DNA from: QVMM01 sp047030855
Lineage (GTDB): Bacteria; Bacteroidota; Bacteroidia; Bacteroidales; Dysgonomonadaceae
Direction of reading: 5' to 3'
Assembly: GCA_047030855.1 (NCBI GenBank)
Contig: JBKYIJ010000008.1
Span: forward strand, 868,001-932,000
DNA length: 64,000 nucleotides
Shown here: positions 37,186-46,389 of the stretch, piece after piece
How positions within the stretch are numbered: position 1 is the stretch's first letter
Layout: each line of letters opens with the position of its first letter
Notes under the pieces: model-generated
Databases searched by the model: none
Told to the model about the DNA's origin: nothing
The model's input: only the letters and a program-made list of their open reading frames with translations
Made by a program: the position numbers and the translations under genes

Positions 37186-38133
37186 ATGAACAACAGAATA
37201 ACATCTCTATTCGGTATAAAATACCCGATCATATCGGGAGGCATGGTTTGGTGCAGCGGCTGGCGGCTGGCATCTGCCGTAAGCAACGCAGGAGGTTTAG
37301 GTCTGATCGGATCAGGATCGATGCATCCCGAAACGTTACGCGAACATATCCAGAAATGCAAAGCAGCCACAGACAAACCTTTCGGCGTGAATGTTCCGCT
37401 GATGTATCCCGAGATAGAAACCATTATGGATATTATCGTATCCGAAAAAGTAAAAATAGTATTTACTTCTGCGGGCAATCCCAAATTGTGGACAAAGCAT
37501 TTACAAGATAACGGAATCACGGTTGCCCATGTCGTTTCCAGTTCCAAATTTGCCGTAAAATGTCAGGAAGCGGGAGTGGACGCAGTAGTTGCCGAAGGCT
37601 TTGAAGCAGGCGGGCACAACGGGCGCGAAGAAACAACGACAATGACGCTCATCCCGCAAGTAAGGAAAGCGATCGACATTCCGCTTATCGCAGCGGGAGG
37701 CATTGCCACAGGCAGCGGAATGCTGGCATCTTTCGCTTTGGGGGCGGAAGGCGTTCAGATAGGAACGCGTTTTGCTCTTACGCAAGAAAGTTCGGCATCG
37801 GAAGAATTCAAAAAGTTGTGCATCGGATTGAAAGAAGGCGACACAATGCTTTCATTGAAAAAAGTAAGTCCGACACGACTGATAAAAAACGAATTTTACC
37901 AACAGGTGCAGGAAGCCGAAGACAAAGGAGCAAATACCGAAGAACTGAGAGCTATCTTAGGGCGTGGACGTTCCAAAAAAGGTATTTTCGAGGGCGACCT
38001 TGTAAACGGAGAATTGGAGATCGGGCAAATAGCCTCTTTTATTAAAACGATTCCGACAGCTGCGGAAGTTATGGAAAACATTATCAAGGATTTTAACGGC
38101 AGAATAGCGGAAATTAAAAATCTTTCTCTTTAA
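37186..38133 (+). CDS. Nitronate monooxygenase / FabK-like flavoprotein
   Basis: 315 residues from ATG 37186. FMN-dependent TIM barrel. The N-terminal FGIKYPIISGGMVWCSGWRL, SNAGGLGLIGSGS, the phosphate-binding AEGFEAGGHNGREETTTMTL and PLIAAGGIATGSGMLASFALGAEGVQIGTRFA are shared by nitronate monooxygenases and enoyl-ACP reductase II (FabK). The GHNGREE...TLIPQV region looks FabK-like, so a role in fatty acid synthesis is possible; I cannot separate the two. An in-frame extension to 37078 belongs to the damaged phosphatase. The next gene starts 11 bases later. Confidence 0.88.
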   Translation: MNNRITSLFGIKYPIISGGMVWCSGWRLASAVSNAGGLGLIGSGSMHPETLREHIQKCKAATDKPFGVNVPLMYPEIETIMDIIVSEKVKIVFTSAGNPKLWTKHLQDNGITVAHVVSSSKFAVKCQEAGVDAVVAEGFEAGGHNGREETTTMTLIPQVRKAIDIPLIAAGGIATGSGMLASFALGAEGVQIGTRFALTQESSASEEFKKLCIGLKEGDTMLSLKKVSPTRLIKNEFYQQVQEAEDKGANTEELRAILGRGRSKKGIFEGDLVNGELEIGQIASFIKTIPTAAEVMENIIKDFNGRIAEIKNLSL

Positions 38134-38144
38134 GGAGCCTTCGG

Positions 38145-38969
38145 ATGCAATACGAACTTTTTTCCGAAAAAAAATTTAAACTGTTGAGCCTTGCCAGCGG
38201 CAGTAATGGTAATTGTTATTTTATCGGAACTTCTCAATACGGAATACTTATTGATGCAGGCATCGGGGCAAGAACCATAAAAAAATATCTGCGGGAATAC
38301 GGGATAGCGATGGAAACCATTATGGGCATCATGGTCACCCACGATCATGCCGATCACATCAAATCGGTAGGTACGCTCGCTTCTAAAATGCATATTCCCG
38401 TGTATGCGACGGAATCTGTCCATTACGGGATAGAACGGAGCAGGTATTGCGAGAGAAGCCTTAACGGATCGAGAAGAATTATAAGTAAAGATTCGGTTTT
38501 TTCAATAAAAGATTTCGAAATAACAGCCTTCGAAGTGCCTCACGACAGCATAGACAACGTGGGTTATCAGATAAAGGCAGGAAACCAAACCGTCGTGTTA
38601 ATCACGGATGTAGGGCGCATTACCGAGCAAATTACTCAATATGCAAAAACGGCAACACACCTGATTATAGAAGCCAATTATGACGAGGATATGCTGAGAT
38701 GCGGAAGGTATCCCGAAATACTGAAAAGGCGTATTTCCTGCGGAACGGGACACCTCAGTAACAAAATCACGGCTAATTTTTTAGCTGATATTTTCGATAA
38801 TAAGTTAAAGGAAATATGGCTTTGTCATTTAAGCCAAGACAACAATCATCCCGAAATTGCCTACAAGACGATAGAGGAAAAACTTACCGAAAAAGGGATT
38901 TGCGTAGGAAAAGACGTATTGTTGAAAACTCTTCTTCGCGGCAAACCTACCTTACTTAAAGAGTTTTAG
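38145..38969 (+). CDS. YycJ/WalJ-like metallo-beta-lactamase-fold hydrolase
   Basis: 274 residues. Beta-lactamase-fold hydrolase with the metal motif THDHADH (about residues 65-71), the opening LASGSNGNCYFIG that marks the YycJ group, the metal-binding Asp in LITDVGR, and a late His in CHLSQDNNHPE. YycJ-like proteins have been linked to DNA repair and cell wall or division coordination; the chemical substrate is unsettled. It probably shares a transcript with the flavoenzyme 11 bases upstream. Confidence 0.88.
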   Translation: MQYELFSEKKFKLLSLASGSNGNCYFIGTSQYGILIDAGIGARTIKKYLREYGIAMETIMGIMVTHDHADHIKSVGTLASKMHIPVYATESVHYGIERSRYCERSLNGSRRIISKDSVFSIKDFEITAFEVPHDSIDNVGYQIKAGNQTVVLITDVGRITEQITQYAKTATHLIIEANYDEDMLRCGRYPEILKRRISCGTGHLSNKITANFLADIFDNKLKEIWLCHLSQDNNHPEIAYKTIEEKLTEKGICVGKDVLLKTLLRGKPTLLKEF

Positions 38970-39068
38970 AAGTAAGCTGCAAACATGTTGAAAACTTTAA
39001 CCTTCTTTTTAAAGCAAAAAGCAGGCTTCATTTGTTATCTTTAGGATTCAAAAACAGAAATAATCAGT

Positions 39069-42000
39069 ATGCAACCATTCGTTCATTTGCATGTCCATTC
39101 GCAATATTCGTTGCTGGACGGACAAGCCAGTATTCAAAGAATAGTAGACAAAGCAGTCGGCGACGGTATGAAAGCTGTTGCCCTTACCGATCATGGCGCC
39201 ATGTTCGGCATCAAAGAGTTTTGTAACTACGTAAACAAAAAAAACTCTCCGATAAAATCTTCAATAAAGAATCTGAAGAAAGAACTTTCGGAAGCAACCG
39301 ATGCACAGGAAGCCGACAAAATAAAAGACAAAATAAAAGAGGAAGAAAGCCGCCTTTTTAAGCCGATAATAGGATGCGAATGCTACGTAGCACATCGCAG
39401 CAGGCTTCTGAAAGAAGGCAAAGAGGACATGAGCGGATGGCACTTGGTGGTACTTGCCAAAAACCTGACAGGATACAAGAATCTTATAAAAATGATATCC
39501 TACGGGTGGACGGAAGGTTTTTACATGCGTCCGAGAATAGACAAAGAACTTCTTGAAAAATACCACGAAGGGTTGATCGTGTCGACCGCTTGTCTTGGTG
39601 GTGAAGTACCGAAAAAAATCACAAACGGAGATATCGAAGACGCCGAAAAAGCTATCGAATGGTTTAAAAATGTTTTCGGAGACGATTTCTATCTGGAATT
39701 GCAACGCCACAAGACAAACCGTCCCGACGCAAACCATGAAGCATACCCTTTGCAGGAAAGAGTGAACAAAGAAATGATCCGTTTGTCGGAAAAATACGGA
39801 GTGAAACTGATTGCGACAAACGACGCACACTTTATCAACGAGGAGGATGCCGACGCGCATGACAGGCTCATCTGCCTCAGCACAGGAAAGGATCTTGACG
39901 ATCCGAAACGAATGAGATACACCAAACAGGAATGGCTGAAAACCACAGCCGAAATGAACGAAATATTCAGAGACGTTCCGCAGGCTCTTGCAAATACGGT
40001 TGAAATTGCCGATAAAGTAGAGTTTTACTCGATCGACCACGGAGCACTTATGCCTTTTTTCGATATAGACGAATCGTTCGGAACTGAAAAAGATTACAGG
40101 GAAAAATACAGCGAAGAAAATCTGATCGAAGAATTCACTAAAGACACTTACGAGCGTTTAGGCCGTTACGACAAGGTTATACGGATAAAGCTGGAATCCG
40201 ACTATTTACGGTATCTGACGGAAATCGGAGCAAAAGACAAGTATGGAGAGAACCTGACGGATGAAATAAAGGAACGCTTGGAGTTTGAACTCGATACGAT
40301 GAAAAAAATGGGTTTTCCCGGATATTTCCTTATTGTTCAGGATTTCATCAATGCAGCTAAGAAAATGGGAGTCGCCGTAGGTCCCGGAAGAGGTTCGGCG
40401 GCAGGTTCGGCAGTAGCTTTTTGTTTAGGCATAACCGACATTGACCCGATAAAATACGATTTGCTTTTCGAACGTTTCCTCAATCCCGACCGTATATCCA
40501 TGCCCGATATCGACGTCGATTTTGACGATGACGGACGCGGAGAGGTGCTGCGTTGGGTTACCGAAAAATACGGACAGGAAAGGGTTGCTCACATCATTAC
40601 GTATGGAACGATGGCGACTAAGTCGGCGATAAAAGACGTTGCACGGGTACAAAAACTACCCTTATCGGAATCCAACAGGCTGGCAAAACTTGTTCCTGAC
40701 AAAATTCCCGATAAGAAAAAAGTGACGCTTAAAGACGCCATAGACTATGTACCCGAACTTAAAGATGCGGCACTTCACGGCGATCAGGTGATGAAGGACA
40801 CTTTGAAGTATGCACAAATGTTGGAAGGAAACGTTCGCAACGTGGGCGTGCACGCCTGCGGCGTCATAATCGGGCAAAGCGATATATCCGATGTTGTTCC
40901 TGTAAGCACTGCGGAAGATAAAGAAACAGGTGAAACAATCCTTGTAACGCAATACGAAGGATCGGTAATAGAGGAAACAGGACTTATAAAGATGGACTTC
41001 TTGGGACTGAAAACCCTCTCTATAATCAAGGAGGCTTTAGAAAACATAAAACATACGACAGGAACGGAAATCGACATAAACGCCATATCGTTAGAAGATC
41101 CTAAAACATACGAACTGTACAGCCAAGGCAAAACAACAGGAACCTTTCAGTTTGAGTCCGCAGGTATGCAGAAGTACCTGAAAGAGCTTCAACCCACAAA
41201 GTTTGAGGATCTTATTGCCATGAATGCCCTTTATCGTCCGGGACCTATGGATTACATCCCGTCGTTCATTGCCCGTAAGCACGGACGCGAAGAGATCAGT
41301 TACGATATACCTGTCATGGAACAATATCTGAATGACACGTATGGCATTACGGTATATCAGGAACAGGTCATGCTCCTGTCAAGGCTTCTGGCAGGGTTCA
41401 CTCGCGGGGAGTCGGACGAGTTGCGTAAAGCAATGGGAAAAAAGATGATCGAAAAGATGAATTCCCTGAAAGCCAAATTCATAAAAGGCGGTACTGATAA
41501 AGGATACGAAGAAAAAACCCTCAATAAGATCTGGAACGACTGGGAAAAGTTTGCCTCATACGCTTTCAATAAATCTCACGCGACATGTTATTCGTGGGTA
41601 GCTTATCAGACTGCTTGGCTGAAAGCCAATTATCCGTCGGAATATATGGCTGCCGTGCTGTCACGAAACTTGTCCAACATTACCGAAATAACCAAGTTTA
41701 TGGACGAGTGCAGAGCTATGGAAATTAACGTGCTCGGTCCTGACATTAACGAATCTTTCCTCAAATTCTCGGTTAACAAAGAAGGGGATATCCGTTTCGG
41801 TCTGGCTGCCATAAAAGGTGTCGGGGAAGGTGCGGTGAACAATATTGTCGAGGAAAGAACCAAGAACGGACCTTTTAAGGATATTTTCGATTTTGTTGAA
41901 CGGATAAACCTAACCAACTGTAATCGGAAAAATATAGAATCTCTGGCTCTGGCAGGTGCTTTTGACAACTTCCCCGAGATCAGCCGCGAACGTTTTTTTG

Positions 42001-42800
42001 CATTAAACTCAAAAGATGAAGCGTTTATAGATCAACTGATACGTTACGGAAATAAATTCCAGCTGGATAAAGCCCAGACAGTCAATTCACTGTTCGGAGA
42101 CGATACTTTTGCGGAAATCGCGCGTCCCGATGTTCCTCCTGCCGAAAAATGGTCTGATCTGGAGAAACTGAACAAAGAGCGTGAACTGATCGGAATTTAT
42201 CTGTCTGCCCATCCTTTGGACGAATATTTCATTATTCTAAAGTACGCTTGCAATGTTTCCATGGCTGAAATTGAAGACAAAGATGCTCTGAAAAACAAAG
42301 AAGTAACATTCGGAGGGCTTGTAAGTGATGTAAGGGAAGGTACAACGCGTAACGGCAAGCCTTACATGATTATCAAAATAGAGGATTTTACGGGAAGCGG
42401 AGAATTAGCCTTGTTCGGAGACGATTATATAAATTTCGGACGTTTCGGCAGAAAAGGGCTTTACGTCTTTGCCAAAGGAAAAGTTCAGCCGAGGAGGTAT
42501 GACGCAAACCAATTTGAGCTGAAAGTAAATTCAATACATCTGCTGAATGACGTGAAAGATAAATTAATCGAAAAAATAACGATAAAACTCCCTATTCATG
42601 AACTGAATTCGGAAATGATAGGAGAACTGTCAGCTTTGATAAAAGGACAGGAAGGAAATACCTTATTATATTTCGAAATAGTCGACGGGGAAAGAAACAT
42701 GAAGATCGACATGTTTGCCCGAAGCATGAAAATCGACGTGAAAAGAGAGCTGGTAGATTATCTTGAGGAAAATGAAAGTATTTCTTTTTCGGTAAATTAG
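39069..42800 (+). CDS. dnaE: DNA polymerase III subunit alpha
   Basis: 1243 residues. Replicative polymerase catalytic subunit. The PHP domain is at the N-terminus (FVHLHVHSQYSLLDG). The palm contains GPGRGSAAGS and the catalytic PDIDVDFDDDGR (about residues 477-488). The fingers region includes YQEQVMLLSRLLAGF, and the HhH part FNKSHATCYSWVAYQTA lies near 840. An OB fold follows at about 1070-1130 (VTFGGLVSDVREG). There is no PolC-type exonuclease insertion. A possible -7 element TATCTTTA lies about 26 bases before the ATG. The 3.7-kb frame is unbroken, unlike many smaller genes here. Confidence 0.98.
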   Translation: MQPFVHLHVHSQYSLLDGQASIQRIVDKAVGDGMKAVALTDHGAMFGIKEFCNYVNKKNSPIKSSIKNLKKELSEATDAQEADKIKDKIKEEESRLFKPIIGCECYVAHRSRLLKEGKEDMSGWHLVVLAKNLTGYKNLIKMISYGWTEGFYMRPRIDKELLEKYHEGLIVSTACLGGEVPKKITNGDIEDAEKAIEWFKNVFGDDFYLELQRHKTNRPDANHEAYPLQERVNKEMIRLSEKYGVKLIATNDAHFINEEDADAHDRLICLSTGKDLDDPKRMRYTKQEWLKTTAEMNEIFRDVPQALANTVEIADKVEFYSIDHGALMPFFDIDESFGTEKDYREKYSEENLIEEFTKDTYERLGRYDKVIRIKLESDYLRYLTEIGAKDKYGENLTDEIKERLEFELDTMKKMGFPGYFLIVQDFINAAKKMGVAVGPGRGSAAGSAVAFCLGITDIDPIKYDLLFERFLNPDRISMPDIDVDFDDDGRGEVLRWVTEKYGQERVAHIITYGTMATKSAIKDVARVQKLPLSESNRLAKLVPDKIPDKKKVTLKDAIDYVPELKDAALHGDQVMKDTLKYAQMLEGNVRNVGVHACGVIIGQSDISDVVPVSTAEDKETGETILVTQYEGSVIEETGLIKMDFLGLKTLSIIKEALENIKHTTGTEIDINAISLEDPKTYELYSQGKTTGTFQFESAGMQKYLKELQPTKFEDLIAMNALYRPGPMDYIPSFIARKHGREEISYDIPVMEQYLNDTYGITVYQEQVMLLSRLLAGFTRGESDELRKAMGKKMIEKMNSLKAKFIKGGTDKGYEEKTLNKIWNDWEKFASYAFNKSHATCYSWVAYQTAWLKANYPSEYMAAVLSRNLSNITEITKFMDECRAMEINVLGPDINESFLKFSVNKEGDIRFGLAAIKGVGEGAVNNIVEERTKNGPFKDIFDFVERINLTNCNRKNIESLALAGAFDNFPEISRERFFALNSKDEAFIDQLIRYGNKFQLDKAQTVNSLFGDDTFAEIARPDVPPAEKWSDLEKLNKERELIGIYLSAHPLDEYFIILKYACNVSMAEIEDKDALKNKEVTFGGLVSDVREGTTRNGKPYMIIKIEDFTGSGELALFGDDYINFGRFGRKGLYVFAKGKVQPRRYDANQFELKVNSIHLLNDVKDKLIEKITIKLPIHELNSEMIGELSALIKGQEGNTLLYFEIVDGERNMKIDMFARSMKIDVKRELVDYLEENESISFSVN

Positions 42801-42875
42801 AATAGATTTTGTTTATAGTCATTCAAAAAATACCACTGTCTTTTTTATTCGGGTTATTTATCAGAATAGTTTAAG

Positions 42876-42883
42876 TAACTTTG
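42876..42883 (+). promoter_or_regulatory. Bacteroidota-type -7 element for thioredoxin
   Basis: TAACTTTG, exact TAnnTTTG, 40 bases before ATG 42924. Confidence 0.55.
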
Positions 42884-42923
42884 TAATGATAATTAGAATA
42901 TTAACAATAAAAATATAAATGTT

Positions 42924-43241
42924 ATGGCTAAAGAAATCACAGATGCAACTTTTCAGGAGGTACTCAACTCGGGAAAACCTGTTGTAATAGACTTTTGGGC
43001 AGAATGGTGCGGTCCTTGCCGTATGGTTGGTCCGATCATCGAAGAATTGGCGAACGAATACGCCGATAAAGTTATCATCGGAAAAGTCGATGTAGATCAG
43101 AACGATGAAATAACCGCTAAATTCGGGATACGCAATATTCCTACAATCCTGTTCTTCAAGAACGGAGAAGTGGTGGATAAACAAGTCGGCGCATCGCAAA
43201 AATCGGTTCTTGTAGATAAAATCAATAAGCTATTGGCTTGA
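42924..43241 (+). CDS. trxA: Thioredoxin
   Basis: 105 residues, the full single-domain length, with no signal peptide, so cytoplasmic. The redox motif WCGPC is at about residues 31-35 (DFWAEWCGPCRMV), the buried Asp in VVIDFWAEW, and the cis-proline in RNIPTILFF. It reduces protein disulfides using thioredoxin reductase. It is a single-gene unit with its own promoter and a strong terminator. Confidence 0.97.
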   Translation: MAKEITDATFQEVLNSGKPVVIDFWAEWCGPCRMVGPIIEELANEYADKVIIGKVDVDQNDEITAKFGIRNIPTILFFKNGEVVDKQVGASQKSVLVDKINKLLA

Positions 43242-43263
43242 TTGATAAACAAAACGAATATAA

Positions 43264-43302
43264 AACGAGGTTGCTCTTACAGAACAACCTCGTTTGTTTT
43301 TT
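43264..43302 (+). terminator. Rho-independent terminator after thioredoxin
   Basis: AACGAGGTTG (43264-43273) pairs with CAACCTCGTT (43285-43294), followed by a T-rich tract. Confidence 0.88.
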
Positions 43303-43343
43303 AATTGTTGTTAAATGAATCGGAAAGTATGCCAACGATTAGG

Positions 43344-43351
43344 TATATTTG
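43344..43351 (+). promoter_or_regulatory. Bacteroidota-type -7 element for the DPP IV-lipA operon
   Basis: TATATTTG, exact TAnnTTTG, 23 bases before ATG 43375. It lies downstream of an in-frame ATG at 43315, which rules that start out. Confidence 0.62.
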
Positions 43352-43374
43352 TATTTATTAATAACCGCAATGAC

Positions 43375-45525
43375 ATGAAAAAAAGTTTCATTCTCCTACT
43401 CAGTACAATTTCCATAGGAATATCCGCGCAAAGCATTTCCATTGAAGATATAACAAGCCGAAAATACGCACCCAAAAGCATCGGGGAAATGACGCCTGCC
43501 GCCGACGGCGAACATTATTTTACAACAGATGCCCGAAACTCGATGATCATAAAATATGCTTATAAGACAGGAGCACCCGTTGACACAGTTTTCAATACAA
43601 AAAAAGCAAGAGAATGCGATTTCGATAGTTTCGAAGGGTTTCTTATAAGCCCCGATGAAAAACGCCTGCTTGTTTACAAAGACGCTGAAGGCATATACAG
43701 ACGCTCGTTCAAAGCAAATTATTATTACTACGACACCCGCCGCAATCATGTACGCAAACTAACCGAAAACCCGGATAAGCAAATGTGTCCCGTATTTTCA
43801 AAAGACGGACGTATGCTGGCTTATGTAACCGACAATAATATCTGGCTCGCCAAATTTGATTTCGATACCGAATCGCAGGTTACAAAAGACGGAGAAGCAG
43901 GAAAAATAATCAACGGTGCGGTTGACTGGGTATATGAAGAAGAATTCGGATTGACGTCGCTTATGGATTTTTCGCAAGACAATACTTTGCTTGCATTCGT
44001 TAAATTTGACGAAACCAAAGTCCCTGAATTTTCATTCCAATATTATGCTCAACAGCTTTATCCAAGCCTGTTTTCATTCAAATATCCGAAACCGGGCGAA
44101 CACAATTCGGTTGTAACCTGCAACGTTTTTGACATCCAGTCAAAAACCATACGGGAAATGAATGTTCCGAAAGGACAGACAGAATATATCCCGAGAATAG
44201 AATTCGTAAACGAAAACGAACTTGCCGTAATGACACTGAATCGTGAGCAAAACAACTTCAATCTGTATTTTGCCAATCCCCGATCTACTGTAAGCAAGCT
44301 TATACTTAACGAAAAGAGCGACAGGTATATCGACAACGACATGATCTACTCCTTCCGCTTTTTTGACAACCAGTTTGCTTACCTGAGCGAAAAAAGCGGA
44401 TTCAGCCATATCTATTTATATTCAAATGCGGGAGTACAGCAAAGACAGCTTACAAGCGGCAATTATGACGTAACAGCATTGTACGGAGTCGATTTTGAAA
44501 ACAAAAACCTGATCTATCAGGCAGCTGACGAAAGCCCTCTGAGGAGATCGGTATTCAAAGTCGATCTGAAAAAAGGAGATATTAAAAAATTGTCTGAAAA
44601 GACAGGTTACAATTCCGCCCTGCTCTGTTCAGGCGGAAAATATTACGTGAACACTTGGAACGACTCTAAAACGCCCTCGCTTGTCACTCTGAACGAAACA
44701 AATAACGGAAAACAAATAAGAGTCTTTGAAGATAACAAAGAACTGTCTGCTAATCTTGACAGATTAAATATCGCCCAAAAAGAGTTTATTACGGTTCAGA
44801 CATCTGGCGGCACACAACTCAACGGCTGGATTCTGAAACCTTCCGATTTTAATGCAGGACGCAAATATCCGCTCGTAATGGTACAGTATAGCGGACCTAA
44901 TTCGCAAATGGTTTTGGACAAATTCTCTATCGACTGGGAATATTATCTTGCGAATCAGGGATTTATTGTCGCCTGTGTCGACGGAAGAGGAACGGGAGCC
45001 AGAGGCGAGGAATTCAGAAAATGTACGTATATGAATCTGGGAATCAAAGAATCCGACGATCAGATAGAAGCCGCAAAATACTTCGGTACACTGCCCTATG
45101 TCGACAGCAACCGAATAGCAATATGGGGCTGGAGTTACGGAGGTTACAACGTGCTGATGAGCATGAGCCGCGGGAACGTGTTCAAGGCAGGTGTTGCCAT
45201 TGCACCCGTAACCGATTGGAGATTTTACGACTCCGTCTATACCGAACGTTTCATGCGGACTCCTCAACAAAACATGAGCGGATATGATGCCGCTTCCGCA
45301 ATCAAAATTGCTAACAAGCTACATGGTAACCTCTTGCTTATACACGGCTCTGCGGACGACAATGTCCACTTCCAGAACACGATGGAATATGCAAACGCAC
45401 TGATTGCAGCAGACAAACAGTTTGATATGGTTGTTTTCCCTGACAGGGAACATTCGATATTGGGAAGCAAAAACCGCACATATTTGTACAAAAAGGTAGT
45501 TGACTATTTCAAAAAGAACCTGTAA
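43375..45525 (+). CDS. Dipeptidyl peptidase IV (S9B family)
   Basis: 716 residues. A signal peptide (about residues 1-18, ending GISAQ) sends it to the periplasm. The N-terminal beta-propeller contains the DWVYEEEF segment, whose Glu pair anchors the substrate N-terminus and marks true DPP IV. The C-terminal hydrolase holds the nucleophile in WGWSYGGYN, the Asp in IHGSADDNVHF and the His in PDREHSIL. It releases Xaa-Pro (and Xaa-Ala) dipeptides during peptide catabolism. I chose ATG 43375 over 43315 because it starts the signal peptide and fits the promoter. lipA begins at the next base after the stop. Confidence 0.96.
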   Translation: MKKSFILLLSTISIGISAQSISIEDITSRKYAPKSIGEMTPAADGEHYFTTDARNSMIIKYAYKTGAPVDTVFNTKKARECDFDSFEGFLISPDEKRLLVYKDAEGIYRRSFKANYYYYDTRRNHVRKLTENPDKQMCPVFSKDGRMLAYVTDNNIWLAKFDFDTESQVTKDGEAGKIINGAVDWVYEEEFGLTSLMDFSQDNTLLAFVKFDETKVPEFSFQYYAQQLYPSLFSFKYPKPGEHNSVVTCNVFDIQSKTIREMNVPKGQTEYIPRIEFVNENELAVMTLNREQNNFNLYFANPRSTVSKLILNEKSDRYIDNDMIYSFRFFDNQFAYLSEKSGFSHIYLYSNAGVQQRQLTSGNYDVTALYGVDFENKNLIYQAADESPLRRSVFKVDLKKGDIKKLSEKTGYNSALLCSGGKYYVNTWNDSKTPSLVTLNETNNGKQIRVFEDNKELSANLDRLNIAQKEFITVQTSGGTQLNGWILKPSDFNAGRKYPLVMVQYSGPNSQMVLDKFSIDWEYYLANQGFIVACVDGRGTGARGEEFRKCTYMNLGIKESDDQIEAAKYFGTLPYVDSNRIAIWGWSYGGYNVLMSMSRGNVFKAGVAIAPVTDWRFYDSVYTERFMRTPQQNMSGYDAASAIKIANKLHGNLLLIHGSADDNVHFQNTMEYANALIAADKQFDMVVFPDREHSILGSKNRTYLYKKVVDYFKKNL

Positions 45526-46371
45526 ATGGCTCATGTAAAAAAGCCCGATTGGCTGAAAATAAGATTAGGCACGACAGAACGGTTCAGCGAAACAAAAGCG
45601 ATTGTCGAAAGTCATTGCCTGCATACAATCTGTTCGAGCGGAAGATGTCCCAATATGGGAGAATGCTGGGAAAGAGGAACAGCGACATTTATGATAGCAG
45701 GCGACATTTGTACCCGGTCGTGCAAATTCTGCAATACGAAGACAGGGAAACCTCTGCCGCTCGATCCTGCCGAGCCTGAAAATGTTGCCCGATCGGTTCG
45801 CTTAATGTCTCTGAAACATGCCGTGATTACGTCCGTCGACAGAGACGACCTGCCCGATATGGGCGCTACACACTGGAAAAATACGATTCTGAAAATAAAA
45901 GAATATAATCCCGATACCACAATAGAAGTTCTGATTCCTGACTTTCAGGGGCAAAAAAATCTGATCGACGAAGTTTGCAGCGCAAACCCCGACGTTATTT
46001 CGCATAATATGGAAACCGTAAGAAGCCTTACCCCGCAGGTAAGGAGTGCGGCAAAATACGATGTCAGCCTGTCTGTCCTGAAAAGGACAGCGGAAAACGG
46101 AATAAAATCCAAATCGGGAATCATGCTCGGTCTGGGAGAAACGATGGAAGAAGTCTATACTTTAATGGACGACCTGCTTTCAGCTGATTGCGATATACTG
46201 ACAATGGGGCAATACCTCCAACCGACACGCAAGCATCTGCCTGTCGTGGAATATATACATCCCGACAAGTTTGCCCGACTAAAAGAAACAGCTTTGAAAA
46301 AAGGCTTTAAACACGTTGAAAGCGGACCGCTTGTAAGATCGTCTTATCATGCGGAAAAAATACTTATGTAA
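45526..46371 (+). CDS. lipA: Lipoyl synthase LipA
   Basis: 281 residues. Radical SAM enzyme inserting two sulfurs into protein-bound octanoate. The auxiliary cluster cysteines are in CSSGRCPNMGECWERG (about residues 37-52), the radical SAM CxxxCxxC is CTRSCKFC (about 64-71), and the conserved Ser end is SGPLVRSSYHAE. Other marks are TSVDRDDLPDMGA and GQYLQPTRKHLPV. It abuts dpp4 with no spacer. The octanoyltransferase lipB is not in this window. Confidence 0.97.
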   Translation: MAHVKKPDWLKIRLGTTERFSETKAIVESHCLHTICSSGRCPNMGECWERGTATFMIAGDICTRSCKFCNTKTGKPLPLDPAEPENVARSVRLMSLKHAVITSVDRDDLPDMGATHWKNTILKIKEYNPDTTIEVLIPDFQGQKNLIDEVCSANPDVISHNMETVRSLTPQVRSAAKYDVSLSVLKRTAENGIKSKSGIMLGLGETMEEVYTLMDDLLSADCDILTMGQYLQPTRKHLPVVEYIHPDKFARLKETALKKGFKHVESGPLVRSSYHAEKILM

Positions 46372-46389
46372 CGATATTAAAAGAATAAA

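Noticed and set aside
39003..39062. Short open frame of 19 codons between the YycJ-like gene and dnaE
   Set aside because: Too short, no helix or motif, and it overlaps the likely dnaE promoter.
39261..40040. Open frame of 259 residues on the minus strand inside dnaE
   Set aside because: Fully antisense to the PHP domain of dnaE; composition (Phe/Val/Cys rich) is that of a reverse shadow.
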